Source: Skeletonema tropicum
Lineage: Eukaryota > Bacillariophyta > Thalassiosirophyceae > Thalassiosirales > Thalassiosiraceae
Direction of reading: 5' to 3'
NCBI GenBank assembly: GCA_037178625.1
Contig: CM074148.1
Location: 1,488,001 to 1,552,000, forward strand
Length of the DNA: 64,000 bases
This document shows positions 1 to 12,142 of this stretch, in pieces. Under the pieces are notes generated by a model, which saw nothing but the letters and a program-made list of their open reading frames with translations, was not told where the DNA came from and made no database searches. A program made the translations under genes and the position numbers. The first letter of the stretch is position 1. The number at the start of each line of letters is the position of its first letter.

Positions 1-808
1 TGTACCGTCCAATGATAGTTAGATCAACTCAGTACCGTCCATGATAATAATCCATTGTGCAACATCAACTTGCCTCGACTGTGCTCGACATCCTCCGCTT
101 CGCTCCAGACTTACTACCCAACAATTTAATGTATTCATTTAATATATTCATTATCAATCTAAGTATGATCCCAACAACATCCGAGGAGGAGGAGGATGTT
201 GGATTGACTATTCCTCCTCCTCACCGTCGCCGATGATGATGATCAACAGTTAGTTAACGCGAACTAGTAGTTTGGAATGATCATCGGAGGTGTGGTTGGG
301 ATTAATCATCATCATCATCGGCGGCGTGTGGAGAATGGCGAGTGAGCCGAATGTAGCGTAATGATATTGAATAAGTAATTCCACCGCCGATGATGAATTA
401 TTACACCACCGCCGATGTTGATGAATGGATTGAAGGTCGAGCGAAGCGAGACAGTGGAAGAATGATGCGACAAGTCGAAAGTCGAGTGAGCCGGAGGCGA
501 GGGAGATGGAAGTAATGCAAATACTGTCAACGGTACGGTGGTGGAAATAGTGAAGGAGCGAGTGAGCCGCCAGGCGAGGGAGCTGTTGATTTTTGATTTT
601 GGTATTGCTATGGTATTATTGATAATGATGATATTGAAAATATTATATGGACGATGGAAGAATTGACGGTGGTGGAGGTAATTCTGTTCATTTTGTTGAA
701 ATTTCGAAATTTTGGAGTGTCTTCGGCGCTGGGGATGACTTTCTGGGGTACGGTCAATTTAGTTGAGTTGATTGGCAAAGAATCGATATTTGGCCTTGAA
801 TAGTACCA

Positions 809-1770
809 ATTGATAGAACTCGACGAGAGGATTCAAAATCACTACTCATCTCATTCATACGACCAATAGAAGGAGAGGTATGGATGTTTGGATGGGTAGA
901 GTGCGTGGGAGTTTAGGTTGGACAAGTGACAAGGAGTGACGCTGAATGACTTCAAGGGTGCACCGTAAGCTTTCCAGCCACATGAACATCTTCAATCATA
1001 CTCATTTACTATTTAATCATTATTTTTCATCTAGAGTCGAGGGCACAATTAATCAACAAACATTGTTGCCCGAACACCTAACAGTAACATAAACTTCTTG
1101 ATATTCATTTCTCTCTCCCCTCTACGTTAGTTTGCGTCCAAAAATTTAAACCTCTCCTCACGAATCCTCCTCCAAGCCTTCTTGCTAGCTCGTACTTCCT
1201 TCTTGATACGTTCCTCTTCCTCACGTTCCTTCTTATTCGGGTCTACGATGCTCTCGAAGGGTTCCGTAATCCACTCATCCCAAACTGACTTGTCTGCCTC
1301 AACCTTCTCATTCGACTTGAGCTTCTTATTCTCTTCTATCTTTGCAGCAACTTCATCCGCCTCGTCAAGCCTCTTCTGTGCCCGAAGTGCCTGTTCGAGG
1401 TACTTGTATAATGTTAATGTAATAGTCTCATGATGGTCCGGTCCAATATCAGGAGATTGACATCGCAACTTGATGATGTCTGATGATCTTCCATGGTGCT
1501 ACAGTAATATTAAAGCAGTGAATAGAAGAGGAGGACGGTGATGGCATGGCACAGTAGAATGTAGCTTTATCATTGCATTGCTCTGTTGATGGCGGTATGT
1601 AATTTGAGACGGCCATCTTGATTTTTGAAGCGGTACCACCTTCTCAGCCGTATCAAAGCACAACACACGCAGATCAAAAATTGACAATGGCTGATATCTT
1701 GTCTCCTACGCGGCCAATGAAGGCGATAAGTGGCGTTTTGGAAAGCTCTCATTGCGCTCTATCGATTAGG
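809..1770. repeat. Inverted flanking modules around the array-1 gene
   Basis: A segment at 809-862 (downstream of the minus-strand gene) resembles the reverse complement of 1713-1770 (upstream of it). Both contain a block of the form ATCGATAG, then purine-rich AGAG/GAGAG, then a CAC/ATCGCCTT block. The same pair recurs in units 2 and 3. Similar modules flank an unrelated gene in the second array (11944-12000 and 13353-13418). I judged the similarity by eye; it is clear but imperfect. These look like degenerate terminal or subterminal inverted repeats of a gene-carrying element, or a duplicated regulatory module. Confidence 0.55.
1127..1498 (-). CDS. Hypothetical charged coiled-coil protein, probable C-terminal exon (array unit 1)
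   Basis: The open frame gives about 113-123 residues ending in FLDAN. It is rich in Glu, Lys and Arg, with a helix-forming stretch (ALRAQKRLDEADEVAAKIEE) and a second charged helix after VDPNKKEREEEERIKKE, so a coiled coil or helical repeat is likely. The frame has no ATG at its 5' side. A plausible 3' splice site (TTACTGTAG) lies just upstream at 1499-1507, so I read this as the last exon of a spliced gene whose first exon would lie between about 1500 and 1700. There a small ATG frame starts near 1626. I do not recognise the family and assign no function. Identical copies occur in the next units. Confidence 0.55.
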   Translation of the reverse strand, partial: HHGRSSDIIKLRCQSPDIGPDHHETITLTLYKYLEQALRAQKRLDEADEVAAKIEENKKLKSNEKVEADKSVWDEWITEPFESIVDPNKKEREEEERIKKEVRASKKAWRRIREERFKFLDAN

Positions 1771-3362
1771 CCTGTAATTATCCTGATTGGAGGACTTTCA
1801 TTCAATCAATCCGTTCAAAAACAGGTCTAGAAAGTCACCAGTGGCTCTCAATCCGGCTCCACAGCCACAGCCCGAATTTGACGATATGACAACCAATCGA
1901 AAGCTCTTTTCAATCTCTTTCGATTAGTACTATCATTCAGCCAACTGAATAATCTAAACATAGCTCGGGCAAAGCCCTCGCAAAAAAGCGACCACTTTAG
2001 TCAGCCTTGTCCAGACAGTTGACAGTTGACAGTTGACAGTTGATTGGTCGAAAATCCCAAAGAGCGACCAGTTCAATCAGCCTCACATCATGACAGTTGG
2101 CACGGAAGCATCAAACGCTTCGCTGAAGAACGATCACTTAATTCAGTAAGATCCAACTACTCACTGCTCGGGCAAAGCCCTCGCACAATACACTGAGCAT
2201 AGATCAGCAATTGCTCATCAGTGAACTAAGTTACATGTACCGTCCAATGATAGTTAGATCAACTCAGTACCGTCCATGATAATAATCCATTGTGCAACAT
2301 CAACTTGCCTCGACTGTGCTCGACATCCTCCGCTTCGCTCCAGACTTACTACCCAACAATTTAATGTATTCATTTAATATATTCATTATCAATCTAAGTA
2401 TGATCCCAACAACATCCGAGGAGGAGGAGGATGTTGGATTGACTATTCCTCCTCCTCACCGTCGCCGATGATGATGATCAACAGTTAGTTAACGCGAACT
2501 AGTAGTTTGGAATGATCATCGGAGGTGTGGTTGGGATTAATCATCATCATCATCGGCGGCGTGTGGAGAATGGCGAGTGAGCCGAATGTAGCGTAATGAT
2601 ATTGAATAAGTAATTCCACCGCCGATGATGAATTATTACACCACCGCCGATGTTGATGAATGGATTGAAGGTCGAGCGAAGCGAGACAGTGGAAGAATGA
2701 TGCGACAAGTCGAAAGTCGAGTGAGCCGGAGGCGAGGGAGATGGAAGTAATGCAAATACTGTCAACGGTACGGTGGTGGAAATAGTGAAGGAGCGAGTGA
2801 GCCGCCAGGCGAGGGAGCTGTTGATTTTTGATTTTGGTATTGCTATGGTATTATTGATAATGATGATATTGAAAATATTATATGGACGATGGAAGAATTG
2901 ACGGTGGTGGAGGTAATTCTGTTCATTTTGTTGAAATTTCGAAATTTTGGAGTGTCTTCGGCGCTGGGGATGACTTTCTGGGGTACGGTCAATTTAGTTG
3001 AGTTGATTGGCAAAGAATCGATATTTGGCCTTGAATAGTACCAATTGATAGAACTCGACGAGAGGATTCAAAATCACTACTCATCTCATTCATACGACCA
3101 ATAGAAGGAGAGGTATGGATGTTTGGATGGGTAGAGTGCGTGGGAGTTTAGGTTGGACAAGTGACAAGGAGTGACGCTGAATGACTTCAAGGGTGCACCG
3201 TAAGCTTTCCAGCCACATGAACATCTTCAATCATACTCATTTACTATTTAATCATTATTTTTCATCTAGAGTCGAGGGCACAATTAATCAACAAACATTG
3301 TTGCCCGAACACCTAACAGTAACATAAAACTTCTTGATATTCATTTCTCTCTCCCCTCTACG

Positions 3363-3734
3363 TTAGTTTGCGTCCAAAAATTTAAACCTCTCCTCACGAA
3401 TCCTCCTCCAAGCCTTCTTGCTAGCTCGTACTTCCTTCTTGATACGTTCCTCTTCCTCACGTTCCTTCTTATTCGGGTCTACGATGCTCTCGAAGGGTTC
3501 CGTAATCCACTCATCCCAAACTGACTTGTCTGCCTCAACCTTCTCATTCGACTTGAGCTTCTTATTCTCTTCTATCTTTGCAGCAACTTCATCCGCCTCG
3601 TCAAGCCTCTTCTGTGCCCGAAGTGCCTGTTCGAGGTACTTGTATAATGTTAATGTAATAGTCTCATGATGGTCCGGTCCAATATCAGGAGATTGACATC
3701 GCAACTTGATGATGTCTGATGATCTTCCATGGTG
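3363..3734 (-). CDS. Hypothetical charged coiled-coil protein, probable C-terminal exon (array unit 2)
   Basis: Second copy of the gene at 1127-1498, with the same predicted protein and the same upstream AG acceptor. Because both copies keep the frame intact, each unit may be expressed, or the duplication may be too recent for decay to show. The function is unknown. Confidence 0.55.
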   Translation of the reverse strand, partial: HHGRSSDIIKLRCQSPDIGPDHHETITLTLYKYLEQALRAQKRLDEADEVAAKIEENKKLKSNEKVEADKSVWDEWITEPFESIVDPNKKEREEEERIKKEVRASKKAWRRIREERFKFLDAN

Positions 3735-5606
3735 CTACAGTAATATTAAAGCAGTGAATAGAAGAGGAGGACGGTGATGGCATGGCACAGTAGAATGTAG
3801 CTTTATCATTGCATTGCTCTGTTGATGGCGGTATGTAATTTGAGACGGCCATCTTGATTTTTGAAGCGGTACCACCTTCTCAGCCGTATCAAAGCACAAC
3901 ACACGCAGATCAAAAATTGACAATGGCTGATATCTTGTCTCCTACGCGGCCAATGAAGGCGATAAGTGGCGTTTTGGAAAGCTCTCATTGCGCTCTATCG
4001 ATTAGGCCTGTAATTATCCTGATTGGAGGACTTTCATTCAATCAATCCGTTCAAAAACAGGTCTAGAAAGTCACCAGTGGCTCTCAATCCGGCTCCACAG
4101 CCACAGCCCGAATTTGACGATATGACAACCAATCGAAAGCTCTTTTCAATCTCTTTCGATTAGTACTATCATTCAGCCAACTGAATAATCTAAACATAGC
4201 TCGGGCAAAGCCCTCGCAAAAAAGCGACCACTTTAGTCAGCCTTGTCCAGACAGTTGACAGTTGACAGTTGACAGTTGACAGTTGATTGGTCGAAAATCC
4301 CAAAGAGCGACCAGTTCAATCAGCCTCACATCATGACAGTTGGCACGGAAGCATCAAACGCTTCGCTGAAGAACGATCACTTAATTCAGTAAGATCCAAC
4401 TACTCACTGCTCGGGCAAAGCCCTCGCACAATACACTGAGCATAGATCAGCAATTGCTCATCAGTGAACTAAGTTACATGTACCGTCCAATGATAGTTAG
4501 ATCAACTCAGTACCGTCCATGATAATAATCCATTGTGCAACATCAACTTGCCTCGACTGTGCTCGACATCCTCCGCTTCGCTCCAGACTTACTACCCAAC
4601 AATTTAATGTATTCATTTAATATATTCATTATCAATCTAAGTATGATCCCAACAACATCCGAGGAGGAGGAGGATGTTGGATTGACTATTCCTCCTCCTC
4701 ACCGTCGCCGATGATGATGATCAACAGTTAGTTAACGCGAACTAGTAGTTTGGAATGATCATCGGAGGTGTGGTTGGGATTAATCATCATCATCATCGGC
4801 GGCGTGTGGAGAATGGCGAGTGAGCCGAATGTAGCGTAATGATATTGAATAAGTAATTCCACCGCCGATGATGAATTATTACACCACCGCCGATGTTGAT
4901 GAATGGATTGAAGGTCGAGCGAAGCGAGACAGTGGAAGAATGATGCGACAAGTCGAAAGTCGAGTGAGCCGGAGGCGAGGGAGATGGAAGTAATGCAAAT
5001 ACTGTCAACGGTACGGTGGTGGAAATAGTGAAGGAGCGAGTGAGCCGCCAGGCGAGGGAGCTGTTGATTTTTGATTTTGGTATTGCTATGGTATTATTGA
5101 TAATGATGATATTGAAAATATTATATGGACGATGGAAGAATTGACGGTGGTGGAGGTAATTCTGTTCATTTTGTTGAAATTTCGAAATTTTGGAGTGTCT
5201 TCGGCGCTGGGGATGACTTTCTGGGGTACGGTCAATTTAGTTGAGTTGATTGGCAAAGAATCGATTATTTGGCCTTGAATAGTACCAATTGATAGAACTC
5301 GACGAGAGGATTCAAAATCACTACTCATCTCATTCATACGACCAATAGAAGGAGAGGTATGGATGTTTGGATGGGTAGAGTGCGTGGGAGTTTAGGTTGG
5401 ACAAGTGACAAGGAGTGACGCTGAATGACTTCAAGGGTGCACCGTAAGCTTTCCAGCCACATGAACATCTTCAATCATACTCATTTACTATTTAATCATT
5501 ATTTTTCATCTAGAGTCGAGGGCACAATTAATCAACAAACATTGTTGCCCGAACACCTAACAGTAACATAAAACTTCTTGATATTCATTTCTCTCTCCCC
5601 TCTACG

Positions 5607-5619
5607 TTAGTTTGCGTCC
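5607..5619 (-). CDS. Third copy of the coiled-coil gene, only last codons before gap
   Basis: The stop codon and the final few codons of the third copy are visible before the run of N begins. Everything upstream is lost in the gap. Confidence 0.6.
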
Positions 5620-6119
5620 NNNNNNNNNNNNNNNNNNNNNNNNNNNNNNNNNNNNNNNNNNNNNNNNNNNNNNNNNNNNNNNNNNNNNNNNNNNNNNNNN
5701 NNNNNNNNNNNNNNNNNNNNNNNNNNNNNNNNNNNNNNNNNNNNNNNNNNNNNNNNNNNNNNNNNNNNNNNNNNNNNNNNNNNNNNNNNNNNNNNNNNNN
5801 NNNNNNNNNNNNNNNNNNNNNNNNNNNNNNNNNNNNNNNNNNNNNNNNNNNNNNNNNNNNNNNNNNNNNNNNNNNNNNNNNNNNNNNNNNNNNNNNNNNN
5901 NNNNNNNNNNNNNNNNNNNNNNNNNNNNNNNNNNNNNNNNNNNNNNNNNNNNNNNNNNNNNNNNNNNNNNNNNNNNNNNNNNNNNNNNNNNNNNNNNNNN
6001 NNNNNNNNNNNNNNNNNNNNNNNNNNNNNNNNNNNNNNNNNNNNNNNNNNNNNNNNNNNNNNNNNNNNNNNNNNNNNNNNNNNNNNNNNNNNNNNNNNNN
6101 NNNNNNNNNNNNNNNNNNN
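5620..6119. other. Assembly gap (500 N)
   Basis: Exactly 500 undetermined bases, a round length that suggests a placeholder. The sequence on the left is the tandem array; on the right it is helicase coding sequence. The gap hides the end of the array and the 5' part of the helicase gene. Confidence 1.
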
Positions 6120-6676
6120 AGGGATGCTGTACTGCCACGTTCATGCCCCTGCAAATTGCATTCGCAATCACAATACACCGCTGCCAGGGCATGGAGGCTG
6201 GGTTCGGCAAGGACGATCGATGGAATCGCATGGTGATAGATCCGTCAGATGAGCTCTGGGAGAGAAGCCAGTGCCTTGGGACAGGATACGTTGCTACCAG
6301 CAGGGGCAAAACACTTGGTTCCAAAAATGTTATGCACCCGACGGATAGTGCCATTTATTGGACAGGGCCGAGCGTGTCTGTAGAACGGTTACACAATTGC
6401 AAGACGAACCAAGATGGCCAACTCTGCAAACTCTTCAAGAAGCGGGACAAATGGGTCAAGTACCTTGACGGCAAGGCAGAAGAAACCAAGACAAGATACA
6501 ACAAAAGAAAGCTTGATGAAATGACGAAAACAACTTATCAAAAGGCAGTGAGTGGTACTTTAATAAAGAATAGAGAGGACCTGACGAACCGCATCACCGA
6601 AATCATAACCAGCCCAAACAAAAAATGGAAAGAAACGAAGAAAGAATACCAATTGCCACGCGATTATTTTGCCTAG
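6120..6676 (+). CDS. PIF1-type helicase, C-terminal fragment (5' end in gap)
   Basis: About 185 residues are readable. FAITIHRCQGME is the conserved late helicase motif of PIF1/Rrm3-like and Helitron helicases (usual form T-I-H-K/R-S/C-Q-G). GYVATSRG some 50 residues later matches motif VI (Y-V-A-L/T-S-R). After motif VI there is a long Lys/Glu-rich tail ending LPRDYFA and a TAG stop at 6674. The ATP-binding Walker motifs must lie in or beyond the gap. PIF1-like genes are common in algal genomes, both as host genes and inside Helitrons. No Helitron 3' terminus (hairpin followed by CTRR) is evident just downstream, so I cannot say which this is. Confidence 0.8.
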
Positions 6677-7172
6677 TGGACGATACAATGCAATATTCAC
6701 AACTTGCATGGAAAATAAATTTGTCTTCAAGACAAATTTATTATCAATCGCGGCAACATGACAAATTAACGACAATCAATAAAGGATACAACAAAGGGAG
6801 AATATTTCTCGTGATGAAGAAACATGTCACCTATAATGACAATATACCTGCATTTCTTTCTGCGAATGACGGTATCCTCGACAGATATAGCCAATCAATT
6901 TCTGTAAAAAGCGCATTTAAGCCAGGTACTTCTCGCTTTCTACGTAGGAACAAGTACAAATTCTACAGCGGTATGGGTCTACAGAGCCTCTACGTGTCCC
7001 CCAGGTAAACCTTCTCACTAAATAGCTACTATACTGATTCCTACCAAGATCCCTGTAGAAAAAAGTTTGGAAAAAAATGGAGAATTTGTGACCATAAGGG
7101 GTTGGGCACCTCCCGGCCCCGTTATCGTCGACACTTCACTGCGCTTGTTTCGACCCGGGGCCCCGAGGGCCG
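6677..7172. other. Intergenic, with 14-bp-arm palindrome
   Basis: No convincing gene. A near-perfect palindrome sits at 6714-6742 (two 14-bp arms around a single base, centre GTCTTCAAGAC) about 40 bp after the helicase stop. It could act as a transcript-end hairpin. A GC-rich stretch (about 7100-7170) precedes the next repeat array. Confidence 0.6.
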
Positions 7173-7650
7173 ATTATCATTTTTTACGATATCCGGCGGC
7201 GAGCAAGGCAAGCAGCAAGGCATCGTATCATGGGTCTTTGGCGTGGGCCTCTTTCTGAAGATCTGCAAAGCGGCATCCACCTTTCAATTTTTGAATCAAC
7301 ACACAACACACTCAAGCAGCTCAAAAATGACCATGGCCGATAATATTATCTTCTCTACTACGCGGCCGTATCAATATCAAGCCGATAAGTGTCGTTTTGG
7401 AAAGCTCTCATCGAGGTCTATCGATTCGGCCTATATTCAGCTCAATTGGAGGACTTTTCTCCAATCGATCAGGCTAAAAACGGGTGAAGAAATCGACCAG
7501 CAGCTCGGAATCCGGCTCCACAGCCAGATTTTCAGACAAGAAGAGGTCAAAATTTGACCAAACTAAAATACAATATGACCACCTAACCCGTTAGAATCGT
7601 CTTTTCAAGCTGCATCGATTAGTACCACTAACCAATATCTATTGAAATCA

Positions 7651-8391
7651 TCAATAAATAACAACCACTGCTCGGCCGAGGCCCTCGCGAAAGAACGACC
7701 GCCTTAATCCACCGCATCCAGACAATCGGTACATGTGAATGTGAGATCCAAAAAAGCGACCACGTAGATCATTAATAACACAATAATCACAGCTCAGGGA
7801 GGGGTCGCACGATACTAATTTATATTTCTGCTTTTTACTTCTCGTGGCTGCTGCTGCTGCTGGAGGAGTGTAATTAGTGTAATTCGAATTCGAATTGTTG
7901 CCCGCATCGGCATCGCTCTTGGCGTGTCCTTTCGTATCATTGATGCCGTCGCTACAATCATTATCACTATCATCACTGTCATCCATGTGTAGCATCATCT
8001 CATCCACCTGCTGCGTCATGGTGGGCAACAATTGGGGAGCGCCATTATTGTCCTCTGAATTATTAGCATTAGCATCACGTCGAGTGAATAAATGACGTAA
8101 ATCAGTGCCGGCGTCGTCTTCCCAAATGATTGGATTGGAGTCTTCCGAGGCGGCGATGGAATGATTGTCATCGTCATCATTAGCGTTAGTATTAGCGTTA
8201 GTGTCATCATTATGATTGTGACTATAAGTGATATGATTGGTGTGGAATGATTGAAAGGACGCGCACGTGGTGGAAGATGATTTCTTCAAGTTTGGAGCTC
8301 TGTGCGTGATGTGTTGTTGGTCACGGTCTGCTGAGGCTGAGGCGCAGGCAAGCTTTTGTCGGTGACGGTGAGGACTTTGACTTTGCGGCAT
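7651..8391 (-). pseudogene. Truncated copy 1 of low-complexity nuclear-like protein
   Basis: The frame starts at the methionine of MPQSQSPHRHRQ (8391). It matches the longer copy at 12143-13099 through the acidic DDSDDSDNDCSDG segment and the Ala-run TPPAAAAATRSKKQKYKLV. It then leaves the gene and reads about 50 residues of flanking-module sequence to a stop at 7651. The 3' part with the basic cluster and the glutamine run is missing, so this is a broken 3'-truncated duplicate. If translated it would make a chimeric protein. Confidence 0.75.
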
Positions 8392-8451
8392 CTGTGTAGT
8401 ACGATATATTTTTTGTAATATTATTATGTCGATAGTGATTGCTAATTGTAT

Positions 8452-9860
8452 TATCATTTTTTACGATATCCGGCGGCGAGCAAGGCAAGCAGCAAGGCAT
8501 CGTATCATGGGTCTTTGGCGTGGGCCTCTTTCTGAAGATCTGCAAAGCGGCATCCACCTTTCAATTTTTGAATCAACACACAACACACTCAAGCAGCTCA
8601 AAAATGACCATGGCCGATAATATTATCTTCTCTACTACGCGGCCGTATCAATATCAAGCCGATAAGTGTCGTTTTGGAAAGCTCTCATCGAGGTCTATCG
8701 ATTCGGCCTATATTCAGCTCAATTGGAGGACTTTTCTCCAATCGATCAGGCTAAAAACGGGTGAAGAAATCGACCAGCAGCTCGGAATCCGGCTCCAATA
8801 ATATGTCGATAGTGATTGTATTATTATTATCCGTAATCTATGTATGATATGATGACATGGCACATCATCATTTTTTACGATATCCGGCGGCGAGCAAGGC
8901 AAGCAGCAAGGCATCGTATCATGGGTCTTTGGCGTGGGCCTCTTTCTGAAGATCTGCAAAGCGGCATCCACCTTTCAATTTTTGAATCAACACACAACAC
9001 ACTCAAGCAGCTCAAAAATGACCATGGCCGATAATATTATCTTCTCTACTACGCGGCCGTATCAATATCAAGCCGATAAGTGTCGTTTTGGAAAGCTCTC
9101 ATCGAGGTCTATCGATTCGGCCTATATTCAGCTCAATTGGAGGACTTTTCTCCAATCGATCAGGCTAAAAACGGGTGAAGAAATCGACCAGCAGCTCGGA
9201 ATCCGGCTCCAATAATATGTCGATAGTGATTGTATTATTATTATCCGTAATCTATGTATGATATGATGACATGGCACATCATCATTTTTTACGATATCCG
9301 GCGGCGAGCAAGGCAAGCAGCAAGGCATCGTATCATGGGTCTTTGGCGTGGGCCTCTTTCTGAAGATCTGCAAAGCGGCATCCACCTTTCAATTTTTGAA
9401 TCAACACACAACACACTCAAGCAGCTCAAAAATGACCATGGCCGATAATATTATCTTCTCTACTACGCGGCCGTATCAATATCAAGCCGATAAGTGTCGT
9501 TTTGGAAAGCTCTCATCGAGGTCTATCGATTCGGCCTATATTCAGCTCAATTGGAGGACTTTTCTCCAATCGATCAGGCTAAAAACGGGTGAAGAAATCG
9601 ACCAGCAGCTCGGAATCCGGCTCCAATAATATGTCGATAGTGATTGTATTATTATTATCCGTAATCTATGTATGATATGATGACATGGCACATCATCATT
9701 TTTTACGATATCCGGCGGCGAGCAAGGCAAGCAGCAAGGCATCGTATCATGGGTCTTTGGCGTGGGCCTCTTTCTGAAGATCTGCAAAGCGGCATCCACC
9801 TTTCAATTTTTGAATCAACACACAACACACTCAAGCAGCTCAAAAATCTTCAAAAATGAC
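8452..9860. repeat. 414-bp tandem repeat, about 3.4 units
   Basis: Units start with the same TTTTTTACGATATCC block at about 8455, 8869, 9283 and 9697, a constant spacing of 414 bp. Each unit is the first ~350 bp of the flanking module joined to a ~65-bp piece of the gene's 5' region (ATGTCGATAGTGATTG block). The last unit runs on into a full-length module and carries a short local duplication near 9846. Confidence 0.95.
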
Positions 9861-10179
9861 CATGGCCGATAATATTATCTTCTCTACTACGCGGCCGTAT
9901 CAATATCAAGCCGATAAGTGTCGTTTTGGAAAGCTCTCATCGAGGTCTATCGATTCGGCCTATATTCAGCTCAATTGGAGGACTTTTCTCCAATCGATCA
10001 GGCTAAAAACGGGTGAAGAAATCGACCAGCAGCTCGGAATCCGGCTCCACAGCCAGATTTTCAGACAAGAAGAGGTCAAAATTTGACCAAACTAAAATAC
10101 AATATGACCACCTAACCCGTTAGAATCGTCTTTTCAAGCTGCATCGATTAGTACCACTAACCAATATCTATTGAAATCA

Positions 10180-10920
10180 TCAATAAATAACAACCACTGC
10201 TCGGCCGAGGCCCTCGCGAAAGAACGACCGCCTTAATCCACCGCATCCAGACAATCGGTACATGTGAATGTGAGATCCAAAAAAGCGACCACGTAGATCA
10301 TTAATAACACAATAATCACAGCTCAGGGAGGGGTCGCACGATACTAATTTATATTTCTGCTTTTTACTTCTCGTGGCTGCTGCTGCTGCTGGAGGAGTGT
10401 AATTAGTGTAATTCGAATTCGAATTGTTGCCCGCATCGGCATCGCTCTTGGCGTGTCCTTTCGTATCATTGATGCCGTCGCTACAATCATTATCACTATC
10501 ATCACTGTCATCCATGTGTAGCATCATCTCATCCACCTGCTGCGTCATGGTGGGCAACAATTGGGGAGCGCCATTATTGTCCTCTGAATTATTAGCATTA
10601 GCATCACGTCGAGTGAATAAATGACGTAAATCAGTGCCGGCGTCGTCTTCCCAAATGATTGGATTGGAGTCTTCCGAGGCGGCGATGGAATGATTGTCAT
10701 CGTCATCATTAGCGTTAGTATTAGCGTTAGTGTCATCATTATGATTGTGACTATAAGTGATATGATTGGTGTGGAATGATTGAAAGGACGCGCACGTGGT
10801 GGAAGATGATTTCTTCAAGTTTGGAGCTCTGTGCGTGATGTGTTGTTGGTCACGGTCTGCTGAGGCTGAGGCGCAGGCAAGCTTTTGTCGGTGACGGTGA
10901 GGACTTTGACTTTGCGGCAT
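10180..10920 (-). pseudogene. Truncated copy 2 of low-complexity nuclear-like protein
   Basis: Same structure as the copy at 7651-8391, including the identical fusion point to flanking-module sequence after the Ala-run and KKQKYKLV. The shared breakpoint shows both truncated copies arose by duplicating one already-rearranged unit. Confidence 0.75.
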
Positions 10921-11619
10921 CTGTGTAGTACGATATATTTTTTGTAATATTATTATGTCGATAGTGATTGCTAATTGTATTATCATTTTTTACGATATCC
11001 GGCGGCGAGCAAGGCAAGCAGCAAGGCATCGTATCATGGGTCTTTGGCGTGGGCCTCTTTCTGAAGATCTGCAAAGCGGCATCCACCTTTCAATTTTTGA
11101 ATCAACACACAACACACTCAAGCAGCTCAAAAATGACCATGGCCGATAATATTATCTTCTCTACTACGCGGCCGTATCAATATCAAGCCGATAAGTGTCG
11201 TTTTGGAAAGCTCTCATCGAGGTCTATCGATTCGGCCTATATTCAGCTCAATTGGAGGACTTTTCTCCAATCGATCAGGCTAAAAACGGGTGAAGAAATC
11301 GACCAGCAGCTCGGAATCCGGCTCCACAGCCAGATTTTCAGACAAGAAGAGGTCAAAATTTGACCAAACTAAAATACAATATGACCACCTAACCCGTTAG
11401 AATCGTCTTTTCAAGCTGCATCGATTAGTACCACTAACCAATATCTATTGAAATCATCAATAAATAACAACCACTGCTCGGCCGAGGCCCTCGCGAAAGA
11501 ACGACCGCCTTAATCCACCGCATCCAGACAATCGGTACATGTGAATGTGAGATCCAAAAAAGCGACCACGTAGATCATTAATAACACAATAATCACAGCT
11601 CAGGGAGGGGTCGCACGAT

Positions 11620-12142
11620 GCGAGCGGCAGCGAGGCCGAGCTTTGTTTATTATTTTGATTGCAATGACAATGACGGCATATTATTGAGCGAGTGCGAGCG
11701 GCAGCGAGGACGAGCAGTGTTTATTGTGTTTATCGAATCGATAGCGATAGCGCTTGAAATGACGATTCGAATGATACGGTTGTATCATTGTTTGTCGATT
11801 CTGGTCAAAATCCGAATGAGAATCTGGAATGTCGATTTTCATTTGGAGCTTGATATTCGAAATATACTATAGGGGTCGATTATTTTATTTAGTTGAGGCA
11901 AGAGATTGACAAAGGATCGATATTTCAAGTCGAGAATAGTACTAATCGATAGATAGAGCGCAATAAGAGGATTCTAAATCACCATTCATCGCCTTGATAC
12001 GATACGACAACTGCAAGACAAGTTATAGCATAGTGGGAAAGGGTTTTATTTAAAGCTGAGTAAGATAATCGCCACTTACATTACATATACTTATTACTAT
12101 TGCTACTACTACTATCTATTCACTCGATGAATTGGTTGATTG
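11620..12142. other. Spacer with inverted copy of the flanking module
   Basis: No gene is supported. The segment begins with a duplicated GAGCGGCAGCGAG motif (about 11621 and 11698). At about 11882-12010 it contains a module resembling the reverse complement of the one on the other side of the gene (13353-13418). Confidence 0.6.

Larger units (their letters stand above)
1..5619. repeat. 2.24-kb tandem array, 2.5 units, interrupted by assembly gap
   Basis: Three head-to-tail units begin at 1, 2236 and 4479; the third runs into the N gap at 5620. Units are almost identical. Unit 1 is 2235 bp and unit 2 is 2243 bp. The difference is mostly one extra copy of a 7-bp GACAGTT repeat (4 copies near 2013-2040, 5 copies near 4254-4290) plus a one-base homopolymer change. 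Unit 3 carries a one-base insertion near 5262. Each unit holds a small minus-strand gene, GAT/GAG-rich simple sequence in its first 600 bp, and paired flanking modules described separately. The near-identity points to recent amplification or ongoing homogenisation. The true copy number is unknown because the array ends in a gap. Confidence 0.97.

Noticed and set aside
5585..6676. Long open frames across the N gap on both strands
   Set aside because: The openness comes from undetermined bases. Only the readable helicase part after 6120 is kept.
6714..6742. Palindrome as a Helitron 3' terminus after the helicase
   Set aside because: No CTRR end follows at the expected short distance, and the palindrome is AT-rich and longer than usual Helitron hairpins.
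8452..9860. CRISPR-like or spacer-repeat appearance of the 414-bp array
   Set aside because: Units are long, contiguous and nearly identical with no short repeats or unique spacers, and the genome is eukaryotic.
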